Counted from the stretch's first letter, positions 18,925-27,123 are shown. The stretch: DNA of 64,000 nt from Flaviramulus sp. (GCF_013001275.1 NZ_JABDMV010000050.1:1-64000); one strand, 5' to 3'. Notes: generated by a model not told the origin, from the sequence alone. Program-made: numbers and translations.

Positions 18925-18954
18925 AAATTCCTCTCTTAACCGAAAGGAATTTTT
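18925..18954 (+). terminator. Rho-independent terminator after the desaturase
   Basis: Stem AAATTCCT (18925-18932) with AGGAATTT (18945-18952), 12-base loop, followed by Ts to 18954. Confidence 0.65.
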
Positions 18955-18965
18955 ATTTTTAGCCC

Positions 18966-19622
18966 ATGCATACAACAGACGACGTAATAAATAAAACCAA
19001 AGCTTTTGTGGAGAAAACGCTTGATGGCGCCGAAGGTGGACACGATTGGTTTCACACCTTAAGAGTATATAATAATGCCTTACTAATATCAAAAAATGAA
19101 GATGTAGATTTATTTGTTGTTTCTCTTGGGGCTTTATTACATGATATTGCGGACAGTAAGTTTTATAATGGTGATGAATCTGTTGGTCCTAGAATGGGAA
19201 GAGAGTTTCTATTTAATCTAAATGTAGATTCATCAATAATAGAACATGTTGTTAATATTATAGAAAATATATCTTTTAAAGGCGGAAATATAACTCAGAA
19301 ATTTACATCCCCCGAATTAGACGTTATACAAGATGCGGATCGATTAGATGCAATTGGTGCCATAGGGATTGCGCGCTGCTTTAATTATGGTGGATTTATA
19401 AACAGGCCGCTATACAATCCTGATATAAAACCAAACCTTAATATGACCAAAGCTGAATATAAAAATTCTACAGCTCCTACAATTAATCATTTTTATGAAA
19501 AATTACTCCTTTTAAAAGATCGAATGAATACTAAAACTGGAAAGAAAATCGCTAATCAAAGGCATTCTTTTATGTTAAGTTTCTTAGATCAGTTTTATAG
19601 TGAATGGAAAGGTGAAAAGTAA
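18966..19622 (+). CDS. HD-domain phosphohydrolase
   Basis: A 218-residue metal-dependent phosphohydrolase of the HD superfamily. The ligand set is complete: H30 in HDWFHTLRV, H59-D60 in GALLHDIAD, and D125 in QDADRLDAIG. This subgroup is annotated simply as 'HD domain-containing protein' (YedJ-like); its nucleotide substrate is unknown. It starts 12 bases after the terminator of the lipid operon, with a T-rich -7-like sequence overlapping that terminator. Confidence 0.88.
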   Translation: MHTTDDVINKTKAFVEKTLDGAEGGHDWFHTLRVYNNALLISKNEDVDLFVVSLGALLHDIADSKFYNGDESVGPRMGREFLFNLNVDSSIIEHVVNIIENISFKGGNITQKFTSPELDVIQDADRLDAIGAIGIARCFNYGGFINRPLYNPDIKPNLNMTKAEYKNSTAPTINHFYEKLLLLKDRMNTKTGKKIANQRHSFMLSFLDQFYSEWKGEK

Positions 19623-19649
19623 TTGTTTTATTAAGTTAGATTTTTAATA

Positions 19650-19823
19650 TTAATTCTCTAAAGCAACTTGTAATGCGGTAATTTTATATTCTAAAATAGA
19701 AAGTTCCTCAGCATTTTCAATAATTTCCTCAACAGTTAATCCGTCATTACCGTTAATAAAATTCATTATTCCTTGCTTCTTATAAGTATAATATTTTAAA
19801 GCTTCGTTAATTTTATCAATCAT
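19650..19823 (-). CDS. Small acidic protein of unknown function (57 aa) behind an AraC gene
   Basis: A short open frame begins with ATG (complement of 19821-19823) and runs 57 codons to TAA. It encodes an amphipathic, mostly helical, acidic protein beginning MIDKINEALKYYTYKKQG and containing LTVEEIIENAEELSILEYKI. The even codon use and helical pattern look like a real gene. It begins 12 bases after the AraC stop codon on the same strand, with AAAAGAA just before the ATG, so it is probably co-transcribed with the regulator. I do not recognise the family. Confidence 0.6.
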   Translation of the reverse strand: MIDKINEALKYYTYKKQGIMNFINGNDGLTVEEIIENAEELSILEYKITALQVALEN

Positions 19824-19835
19824 TTCTTTTAATTT

Positions 19836-20708
19836 TTATTGAATAATTTGTTTGATTTCCTTTCTGTAGTTTGAAGCACTTTTTCCTGTTACCTCATTAA
19901 ACTGTTTATTGAAGTGTGAGAAATTATTAAATCCGCATTCAAAACAAATATCGGCGATACTCATATTGCTCTCATTCAGTAGTTTTGTGGCATGTACTAC
20001 CCTATATTCATTAACTAATTGTGTAAATGTTCTTCCTGTAGTTTTCTTAAAATATCTACAAAACGCTGGAACAGTCATACTTACTTTGTCTGCAATCTCA
20101 TCTAAAGTAATATGCTCCTGAAAATTAGCATTAACATATTTATATATAATATTTATTTTATCGTTGTCTTGTGGGCTAGTTTGAAGTGCGATACCATCAG
20201 CATTTAATAAGGTATAATCTTCTGTTTTAGCCAAAATATTTAAAATTTCTAAAAATTTTAATACACGTTCTAATCCAGAATAATCTAATAGTTTATTTAT
20301 TTTCGGACCAACTATGGATTTTGTTTCAATACCAAACTTAATTCCTTTCTTCGCAAGGCCAAACAAAGCTGAAACTTTAGCCATTTCAGGAATATTAATA
20401 AAATCATTTCCTAAAAATTCAGATTTAAATTGCACTGTTGTTTCAGTTCCATTGGCTGTAAGTCTATCAGCAAACCCATTGTGTGGTAAATTTGCACCAA
20501 TTAATATAAGTTGACTATTATTAAAATATGAAAGATGGTTGCCAATATGTGTTTTCCCTTCGCCTTTATTTACATAAACGAGCTCCAATTCAGGATGAAA
20601 ATGCCAAAACGCATAGTTTTTATCTGCCTTTTCGATATGCTGTTTTATTAACAACGAACTACCAAAACTTGGGGAAAGCTTTTCTAAAGTAGGTTTTTTA
20701 TTAATCAT
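19836..20708 (-). CDS. AraC family transcriptional regulator with cupin sensor domain
   Basis: A 290-residue regulator: an N-terminal cupin-like ligand domain (FWHFHPELELVYVNKG and LPHNGFAD, about 30-85) and a C-terminal double helix-turn-helix of the AraC/XylS type (about 190-285, with CFECGFNNFSHFNKQF). Such proteins usually sense a small sugar-like ligand, but none can be named. The frame extends to a TTG at 20729; that codon overlaps a -7 box on the minus strand (TAAATTTG, 20727-20734), so the ATG at 20708 is preferred. A 57-codon gene follows. Confidence 0.88.
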   Translation of the reverse strand: MINKKPTLEKLSPSFGSSLLIKQHIEKADKNYAFWHFHPELELVYVNKGEGKTHIGNHLSYFNNSQLILIGANLPHNGFADRLTANGTETTVQFKSEFLGNDFINIPEMAKVSALFGLAKKGIKFGIETKSIVGPKINKLLDYSGLERVLKFLEILNILAKTEDYTLLNADGIALQTSPQDNDKINIIYKYVNANFQEHITLDEIADKVSMTVPAFCRYFKKTTGRTFTQLVNEYRVVHATKLLNESNMSIADICFECGFNNFSHFNKQFNEVTGKSASNYRKEIKQIIQ

Positions 20709-20726
20709 AGTAATTCCATTTTGATA

Positions 20727-20734
20727 CAAATTTA
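20727..20734 (-). promoter_or_regulatory. Predicted -7 element of the AraC gene
   Basis: The minus strand reads TAAATTTG, an exact TAnnTTTG match, 18 bases upstream of the chosen ATG. No -33 TTTG was found at the expected distance. Confidence 0.4.
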
Positions 20735-20852
20735 CTATATATTATGCATACATTATATATTCAATTATCATAAATATGTGTTATTTTAACTTAACATAGA
20801 GTTAATAATTATTTAACAGTTAATTTAGAATATAAATTGATTAAAATGGATG

Positions 20853-20883
20853 TTTTTCTATGGCGTGTTTTGCTCTAATTTTG
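20853..20883 (+). promoter_or_regulatory. Predicted promoter of the short transcription unit
   Basis: TTTT at 20853-20856 and TAATTTTG at 20876-20883 are 19 bases apart; the second is an exact TAnnTTTG match. Transcription would start near 20890 and, with the terminator ending at 21264, gives a transcript of about 375 bases. Confidence 0.5.
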
Positions 20884-20913
20884 TACTTGAATAATTTTAA
20901 AATTTAATTTATT

Positions 20914-21159
20914 ATGTTTTTGTCCCAAAATATCAATAAATCGAACTATAAATATTTTAGTCTGTATAGGATTATGATGTTAATAGCCGATACAACAGAA
21001 AAAGTAATAACAAAATTAATTAATTTGGTATCAAGCTTTTTTAAAGCGTACTGGAAATATTATACGTTATACGATGTATACAATGTTAATCCTAATCAAA
21101 TGATTTATACCAACTCAGATTGGTCAAAAAAGAAGTATAACAAAACTGTGAAAAAGTAA
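20914..21159 (+). CDS. Possible small basic protein (81 aa), or part of a noncoding RNA
   Basis: An 81-codon frame with its own predicted promoter and terminator. The product is rich in Tyr, Lys and Asn and strongly basic at its C-terminus (SDWSKKKYNKTVKK), with one amphipathic segment (TEKVITKLINLVSSFFKAYW). An internal ATG pair at 20974 is an alternative start. I recognise no family. Because the transcript is short and well bounded, a regulatory RNA is an alternative reading. The rest of the unit (21160-21234) shows nothing I can name. Confidence 0.45.
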   Translation: MFLSQNINKSNYKYFSLYRIMMLIADTTEKVITKLINLVSSFFKAYWKYYTLYDVYNVNPNQMIYTNSDWSKKKYNKTVKK

Positions 21160-21234
21160 AAAAATAATTATCACTCTTTTATTAGAGAAACAGCATTCAT
21201 TAATTAGTTTAATGTCTTATTTAGTTTAGTTGGT

Positions 21235-21264
21235 AAAAGTGAGCTGTGGTGGCTCACTTTTTTT
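21235..21264 (+). terminator. Rho-independent terminator of the short transcription unit
   Basis: AAAAGTGAGC (21235-21244) pairs with GCTCACTTTT (21252-21261) across a seven-base loop; the T run extends to 21264. Confidence 0.85.
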
Positions 21265-21376
21265 GTTACTATTTTTTGAAAAAATCTTTTATTTTAAAAA
21301 TTACACTCTTTTTACCCACAGCTATTCTATATTAATTTAATAGATAAAATAACACATAAATCAATCAATACCAATG

Positions 21377-21407
21377 TTTTACAAGCTTTATTACTATTCT
21401 ATATTTG
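21377..21407 (+). promoter_or_regulatory. Predicted promoter of the exported 199-aa protein
   Basis: TTTT (21377-21380), a 19-base spacer, and TATATTTG (21400-21407), an exact -7 match. The start near 21414 leaves a 23-base leader before the ATG at 21437 and excludes the earlier in-frame ATG at 21374. Confidence 0.55.
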
Positions 21408-21436
21408 CAGTGTTGAACGTTAATAAAAACCAAATC

Positions 21437-22036
21437 ATGAAAAACGTAATTAAAAATTCGAAAAAAGGAATCTTAATGGTAACAATGTTTGCTGCCTCGT
21501 TAAGTTTCGCAAAGGAAACCTCATTTTTTACTATTAAAAATGATGTGAAAAAAACCGCTCTTACATTAAAAAATGTTAAAGCAGGAAACCTATTATCTAT
21601 TATAGATGATAACGGAGTGATTTTATATAAAGAAATAATTCAGAAAACTGGAATTTATAGCAAAGGATTTGATTTAACTGCATTTACAGATGGTGCGTAT
21701 CTTTTTGAACTAAATAAAGATTTAGAAATAATTACGATTCCATTTAGTGTAAAATCTAACACTGTTATTTTTAACAAAGAAAAAGGTAAAACAATATTTA
21801 AGCCTTACTTTAAAGTTAAAGAAGATGTGCTATATATTTCAAAGCTTACCTTAAATGAAACGCCTTTAACCGTAGCTATTTACTATGTAAACTCTGGTGA
21901 ATCTGAATTAAAGTACTCTGAAACAGTTGAAAATACTATGGATTATAAAAAAGCATTTAAATTAACTGGATTAGAAGAAGGAAGTTATAAAGTTATAGTT
22001 ACGTCGGAAGATAGGACATATGTAAAAAACATTTAA
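21437..22036 (+). CDS. Exported flavobacterial protein of unknown function (199 aa)
   Basis: A signal peptide (GILMVTMFAASLSFA, cleavage near residue 25) precedes a beta-rich mature protein built from two similar halves: LTLKNVKAGNLLSIIDDNG with FELNKDLEIITIPFSV, and LYISKLTLNETPLTVAIYYV with KLTGLEEGSYKVIV. This resembles small secreted beta-sandwich proteins often seen in flavobacteria; no function is known to me. It is a single-gene unit with a matching promoter and a strong terminator, which suggests high expression. Confidence 0.8.
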   Translation: MKNVIKNSKKGILMVTMFAASLSFAKETSFFTIKNDVKKTALTLKNVKAGNLLSIIDDNGVILYKEIIQKTGIYSKGFDLTAFTDGAYLFELNKDLEIITIPFSVKSNTVIFNKEKGKTIFKPYFKVKEDVLYISKLTLNETPLTVAIYYVNSGESELKYSETVENTMDYKKAFKLTGLEEGSYKVIVTSEDRTYVKNI

Positions 22037-22062
22037 TAAAAAGAGTAGTTTATTAAAACATG

Positions 22063-22091
22063 AAAGTGGGTCGAATTGACCCACTTTTTTT
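22063..22091 (+). terminator. Strong rho-independent terminator
   Basis: A ten-base perfect stem, AAAGTGGGTC (22063-22072) with GACCCACTTT (22078-22087), loop GAATT, T run to 22091. It separates the exported gene from the convergent crotonase gene. Confidence 0.88.
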
Positions 22092-22115
22092 ATTATAAAA
22101 TATGTCGTTTTGTTA

Positions 22116-22898
22116 CTATTTCCCAGGAAAATCTGCCTTACGTTTTTGTAAAAATGCTGAAGTGCCTTCTTTAAAATCTTCGGTGCCAAAACTGTTTCCA
22201 AATTCCTTAATTTCTATTTCAAACCCGTTTACACCATCTTTATAATTAGCATTTATGGCGTTTATTGCACTTGCTATTGCAACGGGCGAATTTCGCATTA
22301 TTTTAGAAGCTATTTTTTCGCACAGCGGTAATAACTCATCTTGTGTAGTTACGTGATTTACCAATCCGTAAGCCAGTGCTTGGTTAGCATCTATCATGCC
22401 TGCGGTCATTATCATTTCCATAGCGCGTCCTTTACCAACTAATTGAGGTAAACGCTGCGTACCACCATAACCAGGAATAACACCTAAAGAAACTTCTGGT
22501 AAACCAAGTTTAGCATTATCGCTGGCTACTCTAAAATGGCAGGCCATAGCCAATTCTAATCCGCCGCCAAGTGCAAAACCGTTTACCGCAGCAATAACTG
22601 GAGTTGATAAATTTTCAATAAAATCGAATACAAGTTTTTGTCCTTTTGCTGCTAATTTACCACCATTTTTAACTGTAAAATTTGCAAACTCACTAATATC
22701 TGCACCAGCAACAAAGGCCTTTTCTTCACTGCCCGTAAGTATTATAACTTTAGTGTTTTTGTCTTTATCAGCAACATCAAATGCTTCATGCAACTCTTCA
22801 ATTGTCGCCTTATTAAGGGCGTTTAATTTGTTTGGACGGTTTATTGTTATGATTGTGATTCCATTATTTTCTTGCGAAAGTATGTTGTTGTATTTCAT
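22116..22898 (-). CDS. Enoyl-CoA hydratase/isomerase (crotonase) family protein
   Basis: A 260-residue crotonase. The oxyanion-hole segment AGADISEFA (64-72) and both catalytic glutamates of true hydratases are present: E115 in ALGGGLELAMAC and E135 in LGLPEVSLGVIPGYGGTQRL. It therefore probably hydrates 2-enoyl-CoA in fatty-acid or butyrate-type metabolism. It is downstream of a small exported protein and a sensor kinase on the same strand (gaps of five and six bases), an arrangement that does not itself suggest a pathway. Confidence 0.92.
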   Translation of the reverse strand: MKYNNILSQENNGITIITINRPNKLNALNKATIEELHEAFDVADKDKNTKVIILTGSEEKAFVAGADISEFANFTVKNGGKLAAKGQKLVFDFIENLSTPVIAAVNGFALGGGLELAMACHFRVASDNAKLGLPEVSLGVIPGYGGTQRLPQLVGKGRAMEMIMTAGMIDANQALAYGLVNHVTTQDELLPLCEKIASKIMRNSPVAIASAINAINANYKDGVNGFEIEIKEFGNSFGTEDFKEGTSAFLQKRKADFPGK

Positions 22899-22903
22899 GT
22901 TTT

Positions 22904-23326
22904 TTATTCTTTAAATAGTTCTAATCCTTTGATGTGAAAGGTCTCTGATTCGTAAAAACGTAAAGCCGTTTTTATAACTTTATCTGATTTGTCTCTAGGA
23001 GATTTAGTTATATATCTGGCTTTGGAATTGTTTAAATTTAAAGAATATTGTCCTTTTAATTCATCTTCTTTCTTAGACAATAAAATAACTGACTTTCCTT
23101 CTAAAACCCAAGCTCCTTTACCATAATAATTTTCTTCTGTATTCGCTTTTGAAATAGCTGAGAGGTCTCTTAAAAAATGATATAAAAATGTGCCGTCTTT
23201 TTCCAGTGTTAATGTCCACTTTATTTTTGTTCCATCAGAATTTTTAGGTTCATTTATATACACGCCAGATTGTGCAAACGCATTGCTAAAAATAAAAAAT
23301 CCTACAATGAAAAAGAGCAGTCTCAT
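22904..23326 (-). CDS. Small exported protein of unknown function (140 aa)
   Basis: A signal peptide (RLLFFIVGFFIFSNAFAQ, cleavage near residue 18) precedes a beta-strand-rich mature domain of about 120 residues with KIKWTLTLEKDGTFLYHFL and GKGAWVLEGKSVILL. This pattern resembles small envelope-stress or NlpE/lipocalin-like domains in which a strand pair measures 'cost' terms, but the similarity is too weak to name a family. It sits six bases after the sensor kinase and five before the crotonase, so it is probably in one transcript with them. Confidence 0.65.
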   Translation of the reverse strand: MRLLFFIVGFFIFSNAFAQSGVYINEPKNSDGTKIKWTLTLEKDGTFLYHFLRDLSAISKANTEENYYGKGAWVLEGKSVILLSKKEDELKGQYSLNLNNSKARYITKSPRDKSDKVIKTALRFYESETFHIKGLELFKE

Positions 23327-23332
23327 AGATGG

Positions 23333-24793
23333 TTAATTCTCTTTTGGAAATGTTACTTTAAATGTAGTACCAATATCTTTTTGAGACTCAAATTTTATTG
23401 AGCCTTTATAAGTTTCAACAATATTTTTTACCATTGCCAATCCGAGCCCCATTCCGCTGGTTTTTGTAGTGAACTTGGGTTCGAATACTTTTTCTATATT
23501 TTCATCGGATATTCCTGAGCCATTATCAGAAATGATAATAATTACATTGTTTGCATCGTCATTTACACTAACAACAATTTTTGGTGTTTGTGATTCTGGA
23601 ATAGATTGTATACCGTTTTTAACCAAATTGGTTACAACACGTATTAGTTGTGTTCTATCAAATTTTGCAATAATTTCTTCTTTACTCGCTTTAAAAACTA
23701 AATAATCTTCATTAAAAATATCCAGTGCTAATTTTACAATTTTTACAACATTAAGTGTTTCATTTTGTTGCGCCGGCATTTTTGCAAAGTTTGAAAATGC
23801 CGAAGCGATTGAACTCATAGTATCTATTTGCTGAATAAGTGTTTTGCTATATTCATCTACTTTTAAACGTATATTATCATCATCAGGATTAAACTTGCGT
23901 TGAAAATTTTGAACTGTTAAACGCATTGGCGTTAATGGGTTTTTAATTTCGTGTGCCACTTGTTTCGCCATTTCTCTCCAAGCTTGTTCGCGTTCGCTTT
24001 TTGCTAATTGCACTGCACTTTCTTCAAGCTCATCAATCATACTATTATAGGAATTTACCAAAGTGGAAATCTCCTCGCTTGTAGTATCGACATTAATTTT
24101 TTCATTTCGCTTTTCAAGTCTTGTGGTGTTTATTTTATCACTTATAGTTTTTAATGACTTTGTGATATATTTTGATAATAAAAAAGCAATTGCAATTGCC
24201 ATTAACAATACAAACATAAATGCAAAACCAATACGCTTTAAAAACTCTTGAAGTTCTTTATTTAGAAAATCATCCTTCTCTAAATAAGGTAAATTTAAAA
24301 TAGCTATAGATTTCGATCTTTGATCTGTAATTATGGTATATGAAGATTGAAATGTTTCACCATTTTCTTGATGTTTATCCACAAATCTGTGTACCGCAGT
24401 ATTCGATATGGCGTTTAAAATCTCAGCGTTTAAGCACTTTTCGGCTGCAAAATTTTGCAAACCCGCTTTTGATGAAATAAGTAAATTGCCTTCTAAATCG
24501 TATAAATTGATTTGAAGTTTGTGTATATCGGCAACATTATAAATTTCTTCTTTAAATATTAAAGGAATGTTTTCTGTTTTTACTTCCCATGTATTTTGTC
24601 TGCCATTTAATACACGCTTTAAATGGGTTTGAATATTCTCTTCTTTTCGTTCTAATCGTCCTTTGTGGTAATCTTCGCTTTGCTCTTTATATTGATATAT
24701 TGCCACCGCCGAAATAAGTATTGATGCTAATAATACCAGAAATATCATAGCTAAAAAAATACGTGTGCGAAGCGAAAGTTTCTTTAAATTCAT
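23333..24793 (-). CDS. Membrane sensor histidine kinase (HAMP, HisKA, HATPase)
   Basis: A 486-residue two-component kinase: membrane helix 12-33, periplasmic sensor region 35-185, second membrane helix about 188-210, HAMP domain, phospho-acceptor H281 in MAKQVAHEIKNPLTPMRL, and a C-terminal ATPase with N box (VVTNLVKNGIQSI), G1 (ISDNGSGIS) and G2 (TSGMGLGLAMVK). The H box with the KNPLTP extension is of the NtrY-like type. No response regulator gene lies beside it, so it is an orphan kinase; the stimulus is unknown. Confidence 0.92.
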   Translation of the reverse strand: MNLKKLSLRTRIFLAMIFLVLLASILISAVAIYQYKEQSEDYHKGRLERKEENIQTHLKRVLNGRQNTWEVKTENIPLIFKEEIYNVADIHKLQINLYDLEGNLLISSKAGLQNFAAEKCLNAEILNAISNTAVHRFVDKHQENGETFQSSYTIITDQRSKSIAILNLPYLEKDDFLNKELQEFLKRIGFAFMFVLLMAIAIAFLLSKYITKSLKTISDKINTTRLEKRNEKINVDTTSEEISTLVNSYNSMIDELEESAVQLAKSEREQAWREMAKQVAHEIKNPLTPMRLTVQNFQRKFNPDDDNIRLKVDEYSKTLIQQIDTMSSIASAFSNFAKMPAQQNETLNVVKIVKLALDIFNEDYLVFKASKEEIIAKFDRTQLIRVVTNLVKNGIQSIPESQTPKIVVSVNDDANNVIIIISDNGSGISDENIEKVFEPKFTTKTSGMGLGLAMVKNIVETYKGSIKFESQKDIGTTFKVTFPKEN

Positions 24794-24895
24794 TGAAATT
24801 TATAATGCAATAAATATAGCAATTATCACACCAAAGACCCTAAAGGATATTTAAAAATAAACCTACAAACCGAAACTTCAGAAAAATAGTTTACG

Positions 24896-24979
24896 TTAGG
24901 GATAGAAGTGTAAATCCTTTTTTGAGGTACGATAAAAAGATTGAAGCGGATAGCCCGACCCGATAGGGTAACGCCCTAA
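24896..24979. repeat. Structured intergenic element, likely a dispersed flavobacterial repeat
   Basis: The 84-base stretch between the kinase and hemJ folds on paper into an outer stem TTAGGG (24896-24901) with CCCTAA (24974-24979), a middle hairpin in which ATC plus TTTTT (24914-24922, one bulged C) pairs with AAAAAGAT (24934-24941), and ACCC-GATA-GGGT (24958-24969). The order (GGGAT-AGAAG, ATCC-T-run, A-run-GAT, TGAAGCGGA, AGCCCG, ACGCCC) resembles short intergenic elements I recall from many flavobacterial chromosomes. It contains no ORF. Strand and function are unknown; only one copy lies in this window. Confidence 0.5.
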
Positions 24980-24982
24980 TTA

Positions 24983-25531
24983 TTAAACATCATGGTTTTT
25001 ATCTCGAATTCGCTTGTAAATTTTGAAACCAACCATAATAAGAACACCTAAAATAATAATGCCAACAATACCCCAAACCCAGTTGATGGCGCTTTTTAGA
25101 ACTACTAAAAACACCACAGCGAATAAGATGAATGTTGCACCTTCGTTCCAAATACGCATAAAATTTGATGTTTTATTTACAATATCGTTTTGTAGTTGAT
25201 TATAAAACTGATGCGTTTTTAAATGATAAATAAAGAGCAAAATAACGAATGCTAATTTAACATGCATCCATGGTTGTTGTAGCCAAAAAGGCTGCAAAAC
25301 AAGTAACCAAATAGCAAATAGTGTTGCTAAAATAGCAGACGGCCAAGTAATAATAAACCAAAGGCGTTTTGCCATTAATTTAAGTTGTTTGCCCAAAATT
25401 TCTCTATCTGGTGATGGCTCATGAAAGGCTTCTATTTGATACACAAATAATCGAGGTATATAAAATAAACCTGCAAACCAGGTAATTACAAAAATAAGAT
25501 GAAGTGATTTTATATAATTGTAATATTCCAT
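24983..25531 (-). CDS. hemJ: Protoporphyrinogen oxidase HemJ
   Basis: HemJ oxidises protoporphyrinogen IX to protoporphyrin IX at the inner membrane. The 182-residue protein has four or five membrane helices with the family pattern: IKSLHLIFVITWFAGLFYIPRLFVYQ (His near 11, Arg near 27), LMAKRLWFIITWPSAI and PWMHVKLAF. It belongs to the UPF0093/CopD-like group. The identification is strengthened by its position three bases after hemH, since HemJ supplies the substrate of ferrochelatase. HemJ is the oxidase used where HemG and HemY are absent. Confidence 0.9.
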   Translation of the reverse strand: MEYYNYIKSLHLIFVITWFAGLFYIPRLFVYQIEAFHEPSPDREILGKQLKLMAKRLWFIITWPSAILATLFAIWLLVLQPFWLQQPWMHVKLAFVILLFIYHLKTHQFYNQLQNDIVNKTSNFMRIWNEGATFILFAVVFLVVLKSAINWVWGIVGIIILGVLIMVGFKIYKRIRDKNHDV

Positions 25532-25534
25532 ATT

Positions 25535-26569
25535 CTAAACAACTTCAACTGATGTTTTTGCCCATTTATTTATCCATTTTGCTAATAAAGCCACCCAATC
25601 ATCATTATCGTTTAAACAGGGCACTGTTGTAAACTCTTTCCCGCCCATTTCATGAAATATTTCTTGACCTTCCATAGCTATTTCTTCTAGAGTTTCCAAA
25701 CAATCACTCACAAAGGCTGGTGTAACGATGGCCATGTTTTTGATGCCCTTTTTACCTAAGCGTTCGATTGTTCTATCAGTGTAAGGTTGTAACCACGGAT
25801 CGAAACCTAAACGCGATTGAAACGAAGTGGAATAAGTGCCTTCTTTTAGTTGCAAAGCTTCGGCAACCAAACGTGTTACTTCTAAACATTGATGTCTGTA
25901 ACAAAATTCATGTGCTTTACTTGGTGTAATACAGCAACTACCGTCAATTTTACAATGCGATTTTGTAATATCGCTTTTACGAATATGGCGTTCAGGAACA
26001 CCGTGATATGAGAACAATAAATGCTCGTAATTATTATCTTCTAAATGTGTTTTTACAGATTTTGAAAGTACTTCAATATAATCTGGCTTATTATAAAATG
26101 CGGGAACCGATTCTATTTTTAAGTTAGGGAAAAACTGTTGGCGAAGCTCTTCAGCCAAAACCGTAATTGTTTCAGTCGTTGCCATAGCGAACTGCGGATA
26201 AAGTGGAAACAATAACACCTCATCAACTGCTTGATCTACTAACTCTTGAAGTCCTTTTTTTATTGTCATACTCCCATAGCGCATGGCGAGTGCTACCGGA
26301 TAGTCAACTTGTTGTTGTAGCTTTTTTTGCAGTCTTTCGGATAATACAATTAACGGAGACCCTTCGTCCCACCATATTTTTTTGTAAGCGGCGGCAGATT
26401 GTTTTGGACGCGTATTTAAGATAATTCCCTTAACTAATGCTGTTCTAGCAACAAGTGGAATATCTATAACACGCTCATCCATTAAAAATTCACCTAGATA
26501 TTTTTTTACATCTTTTGGAGTTGGACTATCTGGAGACCCCAGATTTACTAATAAAATACCTTTTTTCAT
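25535..26569 (-). CDS. hemH: Ferrochelatase HemH with internal cysteine cluster
   Basis: Inserts iron into protoporphyrin IX. Motifs: LLVNLGSPDSP at the N-terminus, SYHGVPERH (catalytic His189) and the C-terminal TPAFVSDCLETLEEI. Between them, residues 206-228 hold five cysteines (206, 212, 213, 223, 228), like the class of ferrochelatases whose internal segment coordinates a [2Fe-2S] cluster. The open frame extends five codons to a TTG at 26584, but the ATG at 26569 gives the conserved MKKGILLVNLG start. It forms a minus-strand operon with an AraC regulator and hemJ. Confidence 0.95.
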   Translation of the reverse strand: MKKGILLVNLGSPDSPTPKDVKKYLGEFLMDERVIDIPLVARTALVKGIILNTRPKQSAAAYKKIWWDEGSPLIVLSERLQKKLQQQVDYPVALAMRYGSMTIKKGLQELVDQAVDEVLLFPLYPQFAMATTETITVLAEELRQQFFPNLKIESVPAFYNKPDYIEVLSKSVKTHLEDNNYEHLLFSYHGVPERHIRKSDITKSHCKIDGSCCITPSKAHEFCYRHQCLEVTRLVAEALQLKEGTYSTSFQSRLGFDPWLQPYTDRTIERLGKKGIKNMAIVTPAFVSDCLETLEEIAMEGQEIFHEMGGKEFTTVPCLNDNDDWVALLAKWINKWAKTSVEVV

Positions 26570-26590
26570 AAATGCTTTTTCCAATACTTT

Positions 26591-27097
26591 TTAAATTTCG
26601 TTATATAAAGAGCTATTTACAGTATAATAAAATGTGCTCTCATTTTTAGGTTTATTTATAAAATCAAATTTATGGTTCATTGCTTCAACAAGTACGGCTT
26701 GAATTTCTGAACCACTTAAATAAACATGTTCTTTTGGAAAATATAAAGCACATGAAAACACCGTGTTGCCGGTTTCGTTAATATTATAAACTATTTTTAA
26801 ATTTATCTGTCGTTCAGCTTTAAATATATCTTCTTTTTTCTCGGATAAAACCATTTTAAAAAAAGTATTGCTAAACCCACTTCCTACTCTATAATTTGCT
26901 CTAGTGTGTAAATTTTTAAGTTCCCTTTTTATATTTTCTGATTGACTTTCAATGGTATTCAAATAAGCGCGATGCATACTAGTCATAAAAACAGTGTAAT
27001 TATCCTCATTCGATATTTCTATTTGAATATCTTGACCGACGATAAATAACGGTGATACCATTACATATAATAAGCAAATACACGTTTTTAATGTCAT
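26591..27097 (-). CDS. Exported protein of unknown function in the heme regulator operon (168 aa)
   Basis: A signal peptide (CICLLYVMVSPLFIVGQ, cleavage near residue 21) precedes a 147-residue mature domain with alternating strands and one long helix (RAYLNTIESQSENIKRELKNL). It has one cysteine in the mature part and no transmembrane segment, so it is probably periplasmic. I do not recognise a family. It lies between a 62-codon frame and hemH with short gaps (26 and 21 bases), so co-transcription with the AraC regulator and heme genes is likely; a link to heme or porphyrin handling is inference from position. Confidence 0.7.
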   Translation of the reverse strand: MTLKTCICLLYVMVSPLFIVGQDIQIEISNEDNYTVFMTSMHRAYLNTIESQSENIKRELKNLHTRANYRVGSGFSNTFFKMVLSEKKEDIFKAERQINLKIVYNINETGNTVFSCALYFPKEHVYLSGSEIQAVLVEAMNHKFDFINKPKNESTFYYTVNSSLYNEI

Positions 27098-27123
27098 GAG
27101 TTTATATTAAATATTAGCCTTGT

